Positions 16,942 to 26,230 of a stretch of 64,000 bases of DNA are shown one piece after another. Location: the NCBI RefSeq assembly GCF_000367365.1, contig NZ_BARF01000038.1, forward strand, positions 1 through 64,000, read 5' to 3'. The translations under genes were made by a program, and so were the position numbers. This DNA comes from Streptomyces prunicolor NBRC 13075 (GTDB lineage: Bacteria; Actinomycetota; Actinomycetes; Streptomycetales; Streptomycetaceae). A model generated the notes under the pieces. The model made no database searches and was not told where the DNA came from. It saw only the letters and a list, made by a program, of their open reading frames with translations. Position 1 is the stretch's first letter. Each line of letters starts with the position of its first letter.

Positions 16942-17403
16942 ATGCCCAGCAGACTGCCCGGCGAGCCGGACACCCTCACACCGGACCAAGCCCTCGACGG
17001 CGCCGTCGAGCACGAATCGATGCTCTTCGACCGACGCCGGACCACCCCAGGTGCCGCCCGCTCCTTCGTCGCCGAGACCCTTACCCAATGGGGCCGGACC
17101 GAACGCCTCGACGACATCCGGCTGTGCACCTCCGAACTCGCCACCAACGCCGTCCTGCACGGAGCCCCCGCAGGCGGCCAAGTCCTCGTACGCGTCGAAC
17201 TGCACGCCACCGTGCTGCGCATCGAAGTACACGACAGCGGCAACGGCACACCCACCAAGCGAGAGGCACGGAGCACCGACACCGAAGGCCGCGGCCTGCT
17301 CCTCGTATCCGCAGTGGCCGACCACTGGGGCGTGGAGGAACGCTGTGGCCCCGGCAAGTGCGTCTGGGCCGCCTTCCACCGCAGCACGGCGCCGACATGC
17401 TGA
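16942..17403 (+). CDS. HATPase, RsbW-like anti-sigma/regulatory kinase
   Basis: 153 residues of the HATPase_c_2 (serine kinase/anti-sigma) family. N-box CTSELATNAVLHGAP (around 60-74), G1 box VHDSGNGTP, G2 box GRGLLLVSAVADHWG. Small orphan proteins of this type sit next to XRE regulators in many Streptomyces regulatory pairs. ATG at 16942; a TTG two codons upstream is also possible. It overlaps the next gene by 7 bp. Confidence 0.87.
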   Translation: MPSRLPGEPDTLTPDQALDGAVEHESMLFDRRRTTPGAARSFVAETLTQWGRTERLDDIRLCTSELATNAVLHGAPAGGQVLVRVELHATVLRIEVHDSGNGTPTKREARSTDTEGRGLLLVSAVADHWGVEERCGPGKCVWAAFHRSTAPTC

Positions 17404-17873
17404 CGGCCGCCAATACCGAGGCGCTCACGCTGACCGCCGGTCTGATCGCGTCCCTGGCTACCACCACATGGCTGGACACCGCACCGACCGGCACCACTCT
17501 GTGCTGCCTCCTACTGGTGCCCCAACAACCCCGCAACCTCTACGAGTCGGCGACGGTCATCGAGCAGCGCATGCGTGCGGTCGCCGAAGCTCTGCACCTC
17601 GGCCCCGCCACCGCACCGCCGCCGGACATCGGGCCGCGCCTGCGCCAGATCACCCCGACCGAGGTGGCCTTGCACTTCGACGGCACCCCCTACCGAAAAC
17701 GGATCCCCGCAGGCCACCCCTGGATCTTGCTCCTCGGCCGAGGGACCCCGGTAGCCCTTGTCCTGGGCCTCGACCCGCTCTCCCGCAGTGCCACGCCAGC
17801 AGAGATCGACACCTACCTGGACCGCGCCACTCCCCGCCAGCGCCTCCTCTTCGGTCACACCCGAACCGAATGA
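17397..17873 (+). CDS. Hypothetical protein in the aaRS-like/ASCH cargo operon
   Basis: 158 residues, no family recognised. Starts with a short hydrophobic segment (LTLTAGLIASLATTTWL), then LLVPQQPRNLYESATVIEQR, and ends with a compact region LGLDPLSRSATPAEIDTYLD. Overlap with the HATPase gene (7 bp) and a 31-bp gap to the aaRS-like gene place it in one operon. Codon use is normal GC-rich. Confidence 0.72.
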   Translation: MLTAANTEALTLTAGLIASLATTTWLDTAPTGTTLCCLLLVPQQPRNLYESATVIEQRMRAVAEALHLGPATAPPPDIGPRLRQITPTEVALHFDGTPYRKRIPAGHPWILLLGRGTPVALVLGLDPLSRSATPAEIDTYLDRATPRQRLLFGHTRTE

Positions 17874-17904
17874 ACCCCAACCCACCCCAGGGGGACACGC
17901 CGTG

Positions 17905-19017
17905 ATGACCCACCCCGTCTCACCGAACACCGTCCTGGCCAACGCCCTCCACCATGCCGAGGACGTCCTGACCCCACGCATCCTGGCCACCCCACCCCAG
18001 CGGATCGTGCTGGTCGTCGGCACCCAGATCAACGGCGCCCCGCACATCGGCACCTCGCTCGTCCAGTCACTCGCCTTCGCCATGGCCGCCCGCCTGCGCG
18101 ACCGCTTCGGCATTCCAACTGAGGTCCTGTTCAGCGCCCTCGACAACGCCCCCTACGAGTTGACTACCGACCCGGTCAGCGGTCACCGCTACCAACGCGC
18201 CTACGCCCAGGCCCTCGGTCACGAGGCCCTGACCGACCTCGTCACCGCCCTCTACCAACCCCTCTTCACCGCGCTGTCCCGGCACCTGGGCATCCCGCAC
18301 CGGGTCGAGACCTACAGCCAGCAACAGGCCGGCGAGCACTTCCGCCGCACCTGGCTGCGGCTCCTGCCGCGCCTCGATGCCGCCCGCTGGTGGCTGGCCC
18401 CCTCCACCGGCACCCCACACGTACGCGTCCCATGCCCACAACCAGGCTGCGGCTGGGCCGAGAAGGACGCCGAGCGCACTCGCGTACAACTCACCGACCG
18501 CGAGGCCGCTCAAGTGGCTGCCGTCTGCCTCCACCACGGTCCTTACCAGGCCACCATCGCCCCGGCCGAGGGCGCCTACCTCGACCTGGCCACGCTGTAT
18601 CGCAACCTGGTCAAAGAACTCGCCCTGTCCAACCCCCACGGCACCCTGCACGTCATGGTCAAGGGCGGCGACTGGGTCTTCGGCTCCCACCTGGTCGACG
18701 AGGCCCTCCAGGCCGTCGGCCTCATCCGCGGACAGCTCCCGGCCCGCCTGTTCTGCCCCCAGGTCGTCACCGACACCGGCGCCAAGCTGTCCAAGTCGCT
18801 GATCCGCGAGGGCCGCGCGTCCTTACCCGAGGGCGCGGCCGGCTGGATGCTCGATACCCGGCAGTGGCCCGGCACCGTCGCCGAGTACGCCGAGCAACTG
18901 CTGGCCATGACCGATACGTTGCTGTCCGACCCCCGCCACTTCTTCCGCTCGTACTCGGCCGCCGAGATCGGCCGCATGATGACCGCACCAGCCCCCAGGA
19001 GCGTTCCCGCCCCATGA
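17905..19017 (+). CDS. Orphan class I aminoacyl-tRNA synthetase-like protein
   Basis: 370 residues. A HIGH-type motif GAPHIGTSL (around 38-46) in a Rossmann start (RIVLVVGTQINGAPHIG) and a KMSKS-type motif GAKLSKSL (around 293-300) mark the class I synthetase catalytic fold. A cysteine/histidine insert (PCPQPGCGW, then CLHHG) suggests a zinc site. The layout recalls class I lysyl-tRNA synthetase, but the protein ends soon after the KLSKS loop and lacks an anticodon-binding domain. It probably activates an amino acid or similar acid and hands it to something other than a standard tRNA, or acts on RNA. ATG 17905 with GGGGGA upstream. Overlaps the ASCH gene (ATGA). Confidence 0.75.
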   Translation: MTHPVSPNTVLANALHHAEDVLTPRILATPPQRIVLVVGTQINGAPHIGTSLVQSLAFAMAARLRDRFGIPTEVLFSALDNAPYELTTDPVSGHRYQRAYAQALGHEALTDLVTALYQPLFTALSRHLGIPHRVETYSQQQAGEHFRRTWLRLLPRLDAARWWLAPSTGTPHVRVPCPQPGCGWAEKDAERTRVQLTDREAAQVAAVCLHHGPYQATIAPAEGAYLDLATLYRNLVKELALSNPHGTLHVMVKGGDWVFGSHLVDEALQAVGLIRGQLPARLFCPQVVTDTGAKLSKSLIREGRASLPEGAAGWMLDTRQWPGTVAEYAEQLLAMTDTLLSDPRHFFRSYSAAEIGRMMTAPAPRSVPAP

Positions 19018-19367
19018 CCGACACCACCGCCCGCGAACTCAACCTCTACCGCCAGTACTTCGACCTCGTCGCCGCGGGCACCAAGACCATCGAGGTGCGG
19101 GTGAAATATCCGCACCTCGCCGACCTCTCTGCGGGCGACACCATCCGCTTCCGCATCAAGGGCAGCGACGAGAGGTGCGACGTCAAGGTCAAGCGGGTCA
19201 CCGAGTACCCCGACTTCGAGGCCCTGCTCGACGGCGAGGGACCGGCCAACGTCAACCCGACCGCCACCCGAGAGCAGCAGCTCGCCAACATCCGCGCCAT
19301 TTACCCATCCGAGAAGGAGAACCTCGGCGTCCTCGCCATCGAGATCCAGCGAGCAGCAGATCACTAG
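19014..19367 (+). CDS. ASCH-domain protein (YqfB-like)
   Basis: 117 residues with the ASCH fold: LYRQYFDLVAAGTKTIEVRV, then AGDTIRFRI, and the C-terminal NIRAIYPSEKENLGVLAIEI. Spacing of the Lys/Thr in GTKTIEVR and of the C-terminal strand resembles E. coli YqfB, an N4-acetylcytidine amidohydrolase; other ASCH proteins bind RNA. Coupled to the aaRS-like gene by an ATGA overlap and last in the operon. Its role is inferred only from the fold. Confidence 0.78.
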   Translation: MTDTTARELNLYRQYFDLVAAGTKTIEVRVKYPHLADLSAGDTIRFRIKGSDERCDVKVKRVTEYPDFEALLDGEGPANVNPTATREQQLANIRAIYPSEKENLGVLAIEIQRAADH

Positions 19368-19802
19368 CCCAACTGCCACCGAAGCGCCATCGCCCGGCCG
19401 GTCTGCTACTGCGCGCGCCACGTGACCGCATGTTCCGCCAGCTGACGACACGCCATCTCCGCACTCCCTGCAGCCGCCGAGATCCCGGAAAGCGGGTTTC
19501 AGCCATCGGATTGCGTCAAAGAACCCCAAAATGTCTCCTGAACTACGCATTCCACCTTTCAAACCAGCAAAGCTTTAGCCAAGGCGTAACGCTAACGAAG
19601 TACCATCAGTCAGACATTTACCCATCTCGCAATCAAGGCGCGAACCATCATTAATCACAAAAATTTGGACACCTGACTCATCTTCGGAATCTGGATATGG
19701 CCTCGGCCGACATCTTGCTAAGAGTCAGCTATGAGACGTTGTGAGGCGCGTGTGAAGATCCCGTGCGGCGCGGAGAGGAAACCGCGCCAGTGAGGAGTTC
19801 GC
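19368..19802. other. 435-bp gap before the RHS gene
   Basis: AT-richer than the flanks, with no supported gene. It should hold the promoter of the RHS gene. GAGGAG at 19794-19799 is the Shine-Dalgarno of that gene. No terminator or known operator was recognised. Confidence 0.5.
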
Positions 19803-22800
19803 ATGTCACCTCTCTTCCGCAGAACCACACGGCACAGACCCGTCGGCTCGGAACAGCCCTATCTGAGAACTCCGTCCTTGCGCCGTCTGCGCCCGGTCGC
19901 AGCGGCGTTAACACTGCTCATGGCCGTCGAAGCGGCTGTGGTCATCGACTCCACAGGTGAGGCTTTCGCCCTCTCCCACGAAGCACGGGGTACCCAGGCG
20001 TCCAGCAAGAAGCCCAAGAACCTGGGCCCCGCGACCGCCGGTTCGGAAGCTGCTGCGCGGTTGAAAGCAAGGATCCAGAAGCGCCGGATCGAAGTCACCG
20101 ACGCGCGTACGGAGACGTCGACAACATATGTAAACCCCGATGGCACGGTCACTGAGAAGGCATACGCCGGACCGATCCGTTTCAAGGGCGATGACGGCAA
20201 GTGGCAAAATGTCGACCCTTCCTTGGAACGAACCACCGATGGATCGATCAGAGCCAAGGGACATCCCCACGGGCTAACCCTCGCGGGTAAGCAGGCGGCT
20301 CCGAAGGGCCTGAAGACCGCCGGCAGCAAGGGCGCATCGGCCGCAGTGCCGCTGGCAACGATGGAGGACCGTGCAGGCAGGCAGCTGCAACTCGGCTGGT
20401 ACGGCGCGCTGCCGGAGCCCACGATCGAGGGGGCCGATGACACGGTCGCCCGGTACAAGGACGCGTTGCCCGCCACCGACCTGCTCATCGAGTCGACGCG
20501 AACGGGCTATGAGCAGTTCCTAGAGTTGAAGGATCGTTCCGCCGTCGATGCCAACGGCCAGGTCAGCTACAGCCTCAAGGCCAAGGGTCTGACCGCAAAG
20601 GCGCATGAGGACGGGTCGGTCACCTTCACCGACGCCAAGGGCAAGACCGCGGGGGTTTTGCCGTCGCCGGTGATGTGGGATGCGCAGACCGACAAGAACT
20701 CGGGGGAGCACACCCACACCGCGAACGTCGGGGTGAAAGTCGCACAGGACGGCGACACAGTCGCCATCACCTTGACCCCGGACGCCGATTTCCTTGCGGA
20801 CGAGAAGACCCAGTTTCCGGTCACGATCGACCCGTCCATCAACGTCGGCGCCAGCTTCGACACTTTCGTCGAGCAGGGCTACACCACCGACGAGTCGGCC
20901 GCGACCGAGCTGAAGATCGGCAACAACGGCTCCAGTCAGGTGGCCCGTTCGTTCTTGTCGTTCCCGATGAAGAACATCACCGGGAAGCAGATCACCGCGG
21001 CGAAGTTGAACCTGTACGAGTTCCACTCCTGGTCGTGCACGGCCAAGGGCTGGGACGTGTACGGCACGGGCGCGGCCTCCACCAGCACGCGCTGGACGAG
21101 CCAGCCGAGCTGGGGCACGACAAAGTACGCCACCAGCACGCAGACCAAGGGCTACTCCAGCTCCTGCAACGACGGCTGGGTCAACGCGGACGTCACCTCG
21201 CTGGTCAAGGTGTGGGCCGGCAACGGCAACAGCACCAACAACTTGGGGCTGCAGGCTTCCGACGAGACCGATCCGTATGGATGGAAGCGGTTCAACTCCG
21301 GCAACGCGGCCTCCAACACGCCGTACGTGTCGGTGACGTACAACTCAATCCCGGACGTTCCCACCCTGATATCCCCGGCCGACAAGGGTGCCACCAACGA
21401 CACCACGCCGACTCTGTCGGCGAAGGCGCTGGACGGCGACGGCTCGCAGGTCACGCTCGACTACGAGGTCTGGGCCTCCAACGGCACCTCCGCGCTGCAG
21501 TCCGGCTCCAGCAGCAGCGTTGCCTCCGGCGCGACGGCCACCTTTACGCCGACGGCGCTGGCGCAGGGCACCTACAAGTGGCGCTCGCGCTCCTCGGACG
21601 GCTCGGCGAACAGCGCCTGGTCGGGCTTCCGCACCCTCACGGTCGACACAACGGCCCCGGCGACGACAACGGCCTCCTCGACCGACTTCCCGGCCGGACA
21701 GTGGTCGGGCACGCCGGACGCCAATGGGGACTTCACTGGCTCTTTCACCTTCACCCCGCCGAGCAGCGATGTGAACCAAGTCCAGTGGAACCTGGATGGC
21801 GGCACCTGGCAGTCGGTGGCCACCACCGGCTCCGCGGTCACCACCAAGCCGGTCTTCCGCGCGGGCAAGCACACCCTGACCGCGCGTACCAAGGACGCGG
21901 CGGGCAACGTCTCCGCCTCCACGAGCTACACCTTCTACGCCGGCTCCGGCGCCGCGCTGCTCACCCCCAGCAACGGGGACCGTCCAGCCCGCCGCACCGG
22001 GCTGACGGGCCAGGGCAAGACCAGCGACACTGGCGTGCGCTACCAGTACCGCCGAGGTGAGACCGACACCTGGCAGGACATCCCGGTCGCCGATGTCCGC
22101 CGCAAGGCCGACGGCTCGACGCCGACCGCATGGCCAGTGAACGTCACCAGCGGCGCCGCCGAAGCGCTTACCTGGAACGTCACCGACACCCTCAGCGAAG
22201 ACGGCCCCGTGGATGTCCGCGCGGTGTTCACCGACGGAAGCACAACCGACGCCTCCCCCGCGAGCACCATCACGGTGGACCGCAACGCCGGCCAGGCGCC
22301 CAGCGAGGACGCCGGCCCCGGCAGCCTGAACACACTCACCGGTGACTTCGGTCTGTCGGCCACAGACGGCTCGGCCTTCGGCCTGACGGTCACACGTTCC
22401 TTCTCCTCCCGCCGCCCATCCAACGGCACACAGCAGGAGGGCCAGACTGCGATCTTCGGGCCCCAGTGGACCGCCGGTACTGTCGCCGAGCTTTCCGAGA
22501 GCACCTGGGCCTACGTACGCAAGACCTCGGCCACCTCAGTAGCGCTCGTCGATGTCGACGGCGAGGAGGTAGGTTTCACCGCAACCCAGGGCGGCGGCTG
22601 GAAGCCGGAAACCGGCTCGGAGGATCTGACGCTGAGCGGCGCGCTTACGAGTTCCTTCACGTTGAAGGACACCGAAGGCACCACCACCACGTTCGCCAAG
22701 GTGAGTTCGGCGGCCACGACGTGGCAGGTGTCGACCACGTACCTGCCCACCGACAACTCCACCACCAAGGTGATATCGGAAAAGGACCCGAACAGCCCGG

Positions 22801-25800
22801 ACACCAAACCTCTATCCCGCCCCAAGTACGTCATCGCCCCGACCTCGGCGGCGCCGCAGTCGACGTGTGAAACGGCACCGTCGACCAAGGGATGCCGGAT
22901 GCTGGAGTACGTCTACGCGACCTCCACCACGGCCACATCCAGCGTATTGGGCGACTACAGTGGGGAGGTCAAGCAGATCCGTCTGTGGGCCACCGACCCG
23001 GGCGCCTCGGCTGCCGCGGCCACAACCATCTCCCAGTACTCCTACGACGACCAGGGCCGCTTGCGCGAGCAGTGGGATCCGCGTATCTCCCCGGCGCTGA
23101 AGACAGCTTACGCCTACGACAGTGCCGGTCGCGTGACCACGCTCACGCCGCCGGGCGAACTGCCGTGGACGTTCGAGTACGGCAAGGCCGGCAGCAATGC
23201 GGTAGCCGGCGACGGCATGCTGCTGTCGGCTTCCCGCCCGACCCTGACGGCGGGCACGAAGGACACGCAGGACGGCGCCAAGGCCACCACCTCGCTCGTC
23301 TACGACGTGCCGCTGTCCGGCGACAAGGCTCCCAACCAGGTCTCGCCCGGCGATGCCGCCACATGGGGCCAGACCGACGCCCCGACGGACGCCACCGCGG
23401 TCTTCCCCGCCGACCAGGTCCCTCTCTCCCACACCGGAAGCGACCTGGGCGCGGCCGACTACGACAAGGCGACCGTCACCTACACCAACGACTCCGGGCG
23501 CGAGGTCAACACCGGCCTGCCCGGACGGCACCTGACCACAAAGCAGTACGACCGGTTCGGCAACACCACCTTCGAACTGACCGCCACCAACCGCGAACTG
23601 GCTCTGGGCAGCGCGGACTACCAGGCCAACACGCAGAGCCAACTCAACATCCTCTCCGCATCTCCGGCTGAGCGGGCCCGCCTGCTCGGCACCGTCTCGG
23701 TCTACTCGGCCGACGGCAAGCGGGAGCTGGAGGAGGCCGGCCCACTGCACCTGGTCACCCTCACCCACGCCCTCGCGGGTGACACGGACAGCCCCGACCT
23801 CCCGGCCGGAGTCCAGGTCGCCGCGCGCGAGCACACCGTCAACAGCTATGACGAAGGCCGACCCACCGACGGCTCCGCCACGGTGACCGACCAGGTGACC
23901 ACCACCAAAGTGGGCGCCGCGATCGACGGCTACCCGACGGACGGGGACGTGCGCACCACGGCCACCGTCTACGACTGGGTCAAGGGCCTGCCCAGCAGCG
24001 AAATCACCGACCCGAACGGGCTCAAGCTGACCAAGACCACCAGCTACGACACCCAGGGCCGGATCACCAAGACCACGCTGCCGAAGTCCACCGGTTCGGA
24101 CGCCGGGGCCACGGTGACCAGCTACTGGGCGGCCACCGGAACCGGCACGTGTAACGGACGTCCGGAATGGGCTGACCTGGTCTGCTCCACGGGTCCGGCC
24201 GGTGCGATCACCGGGGGCGGTTCCAATCCGACCGAGCTGCCGTTCAAAACCACGGAGTACGACCGCTGGGGCAACCCGGCCAAGGTCACCGAGACGGCCA
24301 ACAGCGTCACCCGCACCACGGCCAACACCTACGATGCCGCAGGCCGTTTGAAGCAAACCCAGGTCACGGGCGGTGTCGGTACGGCAGTTCCTGCCCAGAC
24401 CACCACCTATGACTCGGCAAGCGGCGACGTGGCGACCGTCTCCAACGGCACCGCCACCATCACCCACACCACCGACGTGCTCGGTCGGGAGATCGCCTAC
24501 GACGACGGTGCGGGCAACGTCACGCGCACCGAGTACGACAACCGCGACCGCAAGATCCGGGTCACCGACTCGGCCACGTCCACGGTCACCTACGACTACG
24601 ACAACCCCGCCGGCCTACCCAGCCGCATCCACGACTCGGTGATGGGCACCATCGGCGATGTCACCGGCTCCTACGACTCAGACGGCCGCCTGTACAAGGA
24701 GGTGCTGCCGTGGAACATGAACGTCGAGTTCGACCTCGACCCCACTGGCAGTGAGACGTCCCGCTACTGGCACTGGGAGTCGGGCTGGACGGTCCGGGGT
24801 GAGTCCACCAGCCAGAACATCCACGATCAGGTCGTCAGCCGCACCACCTACACCGGTGGCGGCGCCTACCAGGAGTACACCTACGACGCTGCGGGCCGCC
24901 TGGCCAAGGTGGACGACTCTCAGGCCGGCGTCACCACTCACCGGGCGTACGCCTTCGACGACAACACCAACCGCACGTCCCTGACCACCACCATCGACGA
25001 CGTCGACGGAGGCGATCCCACCACCAACACCGTCAACTCGGCCTACGACAGTGCCGACCGGTTGATCGCCGATGGCACCGTCTACGACGCCCTCGGCCGC
25101 GCCACCGCAGCGAGCGACGGTTCGCAGAACGGCTACTACGCCAACGATCTCGTCCGACAGATCACCGCGAACTCCGAGCGCACGACCTGGGGCTTGGACG
25201 CTGCCCAACGCCTCGCCTCCTCGACCACCGAGGAGCAGGCAGAGGACGGTACCTGGGGCACGCCCGTCACCGCGACCAACCACTACGGTGACGACAGCGA
25301 CAACCCGGACTGGACCGCAGAGGACAACGGGACCATCAGCCGCAGCCTCGAAGACCTGGCCGGCAACCTGATCGCCACCACCAGTGCGACAGGCAACGTC
25401 GTCCTGCAACTGTCCAACCTGCACGGCGACATAGCCACACAGATCCCGCTGGTGGACAACACCACCCCGGTGGTCAACAGCTACGACGAGTACGGCAACC
25501 CGTTGCCCGGCACCGACCCCGCCCGCTACGGCTGGCTCGGCGGCAAGCAGCGTTCCTCCGAAACGCCCAGCGGAGTGACCCTCATGGGCGTGCGCCTGTA
25601 CAACGCCAGGAGTGGACTCTTCCTGTCGACGGACCCCGTCCCAGGAGGCAACGCCACCGGTTACAACTACGTCTACGGCGACCCGGTCAACAAGTACGAC
25701 GTCAGCGGCAAGTACTGCGAGTGGTGGAAGCACAAGTCCTGCAAGAAGAAGAAAAGGAAGCCGTGGTACGGAAAGCGTAAATCCCGCTGGAGCGTGCGCC

Positions 25801-26021
25801 ACTGGTTCGGAAGAAGGATCCGCGGTACCGTCTTCTGGGGTTCTCGGTGGGGCGGTGTTGGACTGGTCGGCGGAAGCTTCGGCGGCTGTCTGTACGGAGC
25901 CTTTTTCGGCCCGATGGGATGCGTCGCAGGTGGAGTCGCCGGTGGCGGATACGGGGGATTCTACGGATCAAGTTTTGGAGGAATCTACGGATTCTTCCGC
26001 GGATCGAGAAGTTGGTTCTAG
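19803..26021 (+). CDS. Secreted RHS/YD-repeat polymorphic toxin
   Basis: 2072 residues. There is a basic N-terminus and a signal-like segment (cleavage near GEAFALS), a DNRLRE-type region (around 335-520, ARSFLSFPMKNITGKQ), Fn3-like Ser/Thr-rich segments, then the RHS shell with many YD repeats (YDSAGRVTTLT, YDTQGRITKTT, YDAAGRLKQTQ, YDAAGRLAKVD). The RHS-core end is LYNARSGLFLSTDP and YNYVYGDPVNKYDVSG (around 1935-1970). The last about 102 residues are a distinct tip: Cys/Lys/Arg/Trp-rich, then a glycine-zipper hydrophobic stretch rich in GxxxG. RHS proteins deliver such C-terminal tips as toxins. The next gene overlaps by 1 bp and encodes a membrane protein. Confidence 0.9.
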   Translation: MSPLFRRTTRHRPVGSEQPYLRTPSLRRLRPVAAALTLLMAVEAAVVIDSTGEAFALSHEARGTQASSKKPKNLGPATAGSEAAARLKARIQKRRIEVTDARTETSTTYVNPDGTVTEKAYAGPIRFKGDDGKWQNVDPSLERTTDGSIRAKGHPHGLTLAGKQAAPKGLKTAGSKGASAAVPLATMEDRAGRQLQLGWYGALPEPTIEGADDTVARYKDALPATDLLIESTRTGYEQFLELKDRSAVDANGQVSYSLKAKGLTAKAHEDGSVTFTDAKGKTAGVLPSPVMWDAQTDKNSGEHTHTANVGVKVAQDGDTVAITLTPDADFLADEKTQFPVTIDPSINVGASFDTFVEQGYTTDESAATELKIGNNGSSQVARSFLSFPMKNITGKQITAAKLNLYEFHSWSCTAKGWDVYGTGAASTSTRWTSQPSWGTTKYATSTQTKGYSSSCNDGWVNADVTSLVKVWAGNGNSTNNLGLQASDETDPYGWKRFNSGNAASNTPYVSVTYNSIPDVPTLISPADKGATNDTTPTLSAKALDGDGSQVTLDYEVWASNGTSALQSGSSSSVASGATATFTPTALAQGTYKWRSRSSDGSANSAWSGFRTLTVDTTAPATTTASSTDFPAGQWSGTPDANGDFTGSFTFTPPSSDVNQVQWNLDGGTWQSVATTGSAVTTKPVFRAGKHTLTARTKDAAGNVSASTSYTFYAGSGAALLTPSNGDRPARRTGLTGQGKTSDTGVRYQYRRGETDTWQDIPVADVRRKADGSTPTAWPVNVTSGAAEALTWNVTDTLSEDGPVDVRAVFTDGSTTDASPASTITVDRNAGQAPSEDAGPGSLNTLTGDFGLSATDGSAFGLTVTRSFSSRRPSNGTQQEGQTAIFGPQWTAGTVAELSESTWAYVRKTSATSVALVDVDGEEVGFTATQGGGWKPETGSEDLTLSGALTSSFTLKDTEGTTTTFAKVSSAATTWQVSTTYLPTDNSTTKVISEKDPNSPDTKPLSRPKYVIAPTSAAPQSTCETAPSTKGCRMLEYVYATSTTATSSVLGDYSGEVKQIRLWATDPGASAAAATTISQYSYDDQGRLREQWDPRISPALKTAYAYDSAGRVTTLTPPGELPWTFEYGKAGSNAVAGDGMLLSASRPTLTAGTKDTQDGAKATTSLVYDVPLSGDKAPNQVSPGDAATWGQTDAPTDATAVFPADQVPLSHTGSDLGAADYDKATVTYTNDSGREVNTGLPGRHLTTKQYDRFGNTTFELTATNRELALGSADYQANTQSQLNILSASPAERARLLGTVSVYSADGKRELEEAGPLHLVTLTHALAGDTDSPDLPAGVQVAAREHTVNSYDEGRPTDGSATVTDQVTTTKVGAAIDGYPTDGDVRTTATVYDWVKGLPSSEITDPNGLKLTKTTSYDTQGRITKTTLPKSTGSDAGATVTSYWAATGTGTCNGRPEWADLVCSTGPAGAITGGGSNPTELPFKTTEYDRWGNPAKVTETANSVTRTTANTYDAAGRLKQTQVTGGVGTAVPAQTTTYDSASGDVATVSNGTATITHTTDVLGREIAYDDGAGNVTRTEYDNRDRKIRVTDSATSTVTYDYDNPAGLPSRIHDSVMGTIGDVTGSYDSDGRLYKEVLPWNMNVEFDLDPTGSETSRYWHWESGWTVRGESTSQNIHDQVVSRTTYTGGGAYQEYTYDAAGRLAKVDDSQAGVTTHRAYAFDDNTNRTSLTTTIDDVDGGDPTTNTVNSAYDSADRLIADGTVYDALGRATAASDGSQNGYYANDLVRQITANSERTTWGLDAAQRLASSTTEEQAEDGTWGTPVTATNHYGDDSDNPDWTAEDNGTISRSLEDLAGNLIATTSATGNVVLQLSNLHGDIATQIPLVDNTTPVVNSYDEYGNPLPGTDPARYGWLGGKQRSSETPSGVTLMGVRLYNARSGLFLSTDPVPGGNATGYNYVYGDPVNKYDVSGKYCEWWKHKSCKKKKRKPWYGKRKSRWSVRHWFGRRIRGTVFWGSRWGGVGLVGGSFGGCLYGAFFGPMGCVAGGVAGGGYGGFYGSSFGGIYGFFRGSRSWF

Positions 26022-26230
26022 TGGACATATTCCGCAAGATGGTGAGCGGACTTGACTCCGCCCTTCCCGTTCCCCTCCAATACGCTCTCGTCGGTGTATT
26101 TGGTGGGCTGGTCTGGACAGTCTCCAGTCACATGCAGGGGAGCCGCCTCGTAACATCCTTCGGCCTTTTCTTCGTCGGATTCGGAATCGGCCTTCTCTTC
26201 CACCTGATCGTGCGACAAATTGGCCGTTGA
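26021..26230 (+). CDS. Candidate immunity protein, two-helix membrane protein
   Basis: 69 residues. GTG start at 26021 shares one base with the TAG stop of the RHS gene (TAGTG), so translation is coupled. Two predicted transmembrane helices: around 17-36 (VPLQYALVGVFGGLVWTVSS) and around 43-64 (LVTSFGLFFVGFGIGLLFHL). Position directly after an RHS toxin and the membrane location both fit an immunity protein against a membrane-active C-terminal tip. No family recognised. Function is inferred from context. Confidence 0.7.
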   Translation: MDIFRKMVSGLDSALPVPLQYALVGVFGGLVWTVSSHMQGSRLVTSFGLFFVGFGIGLLFHLIVRQIGR

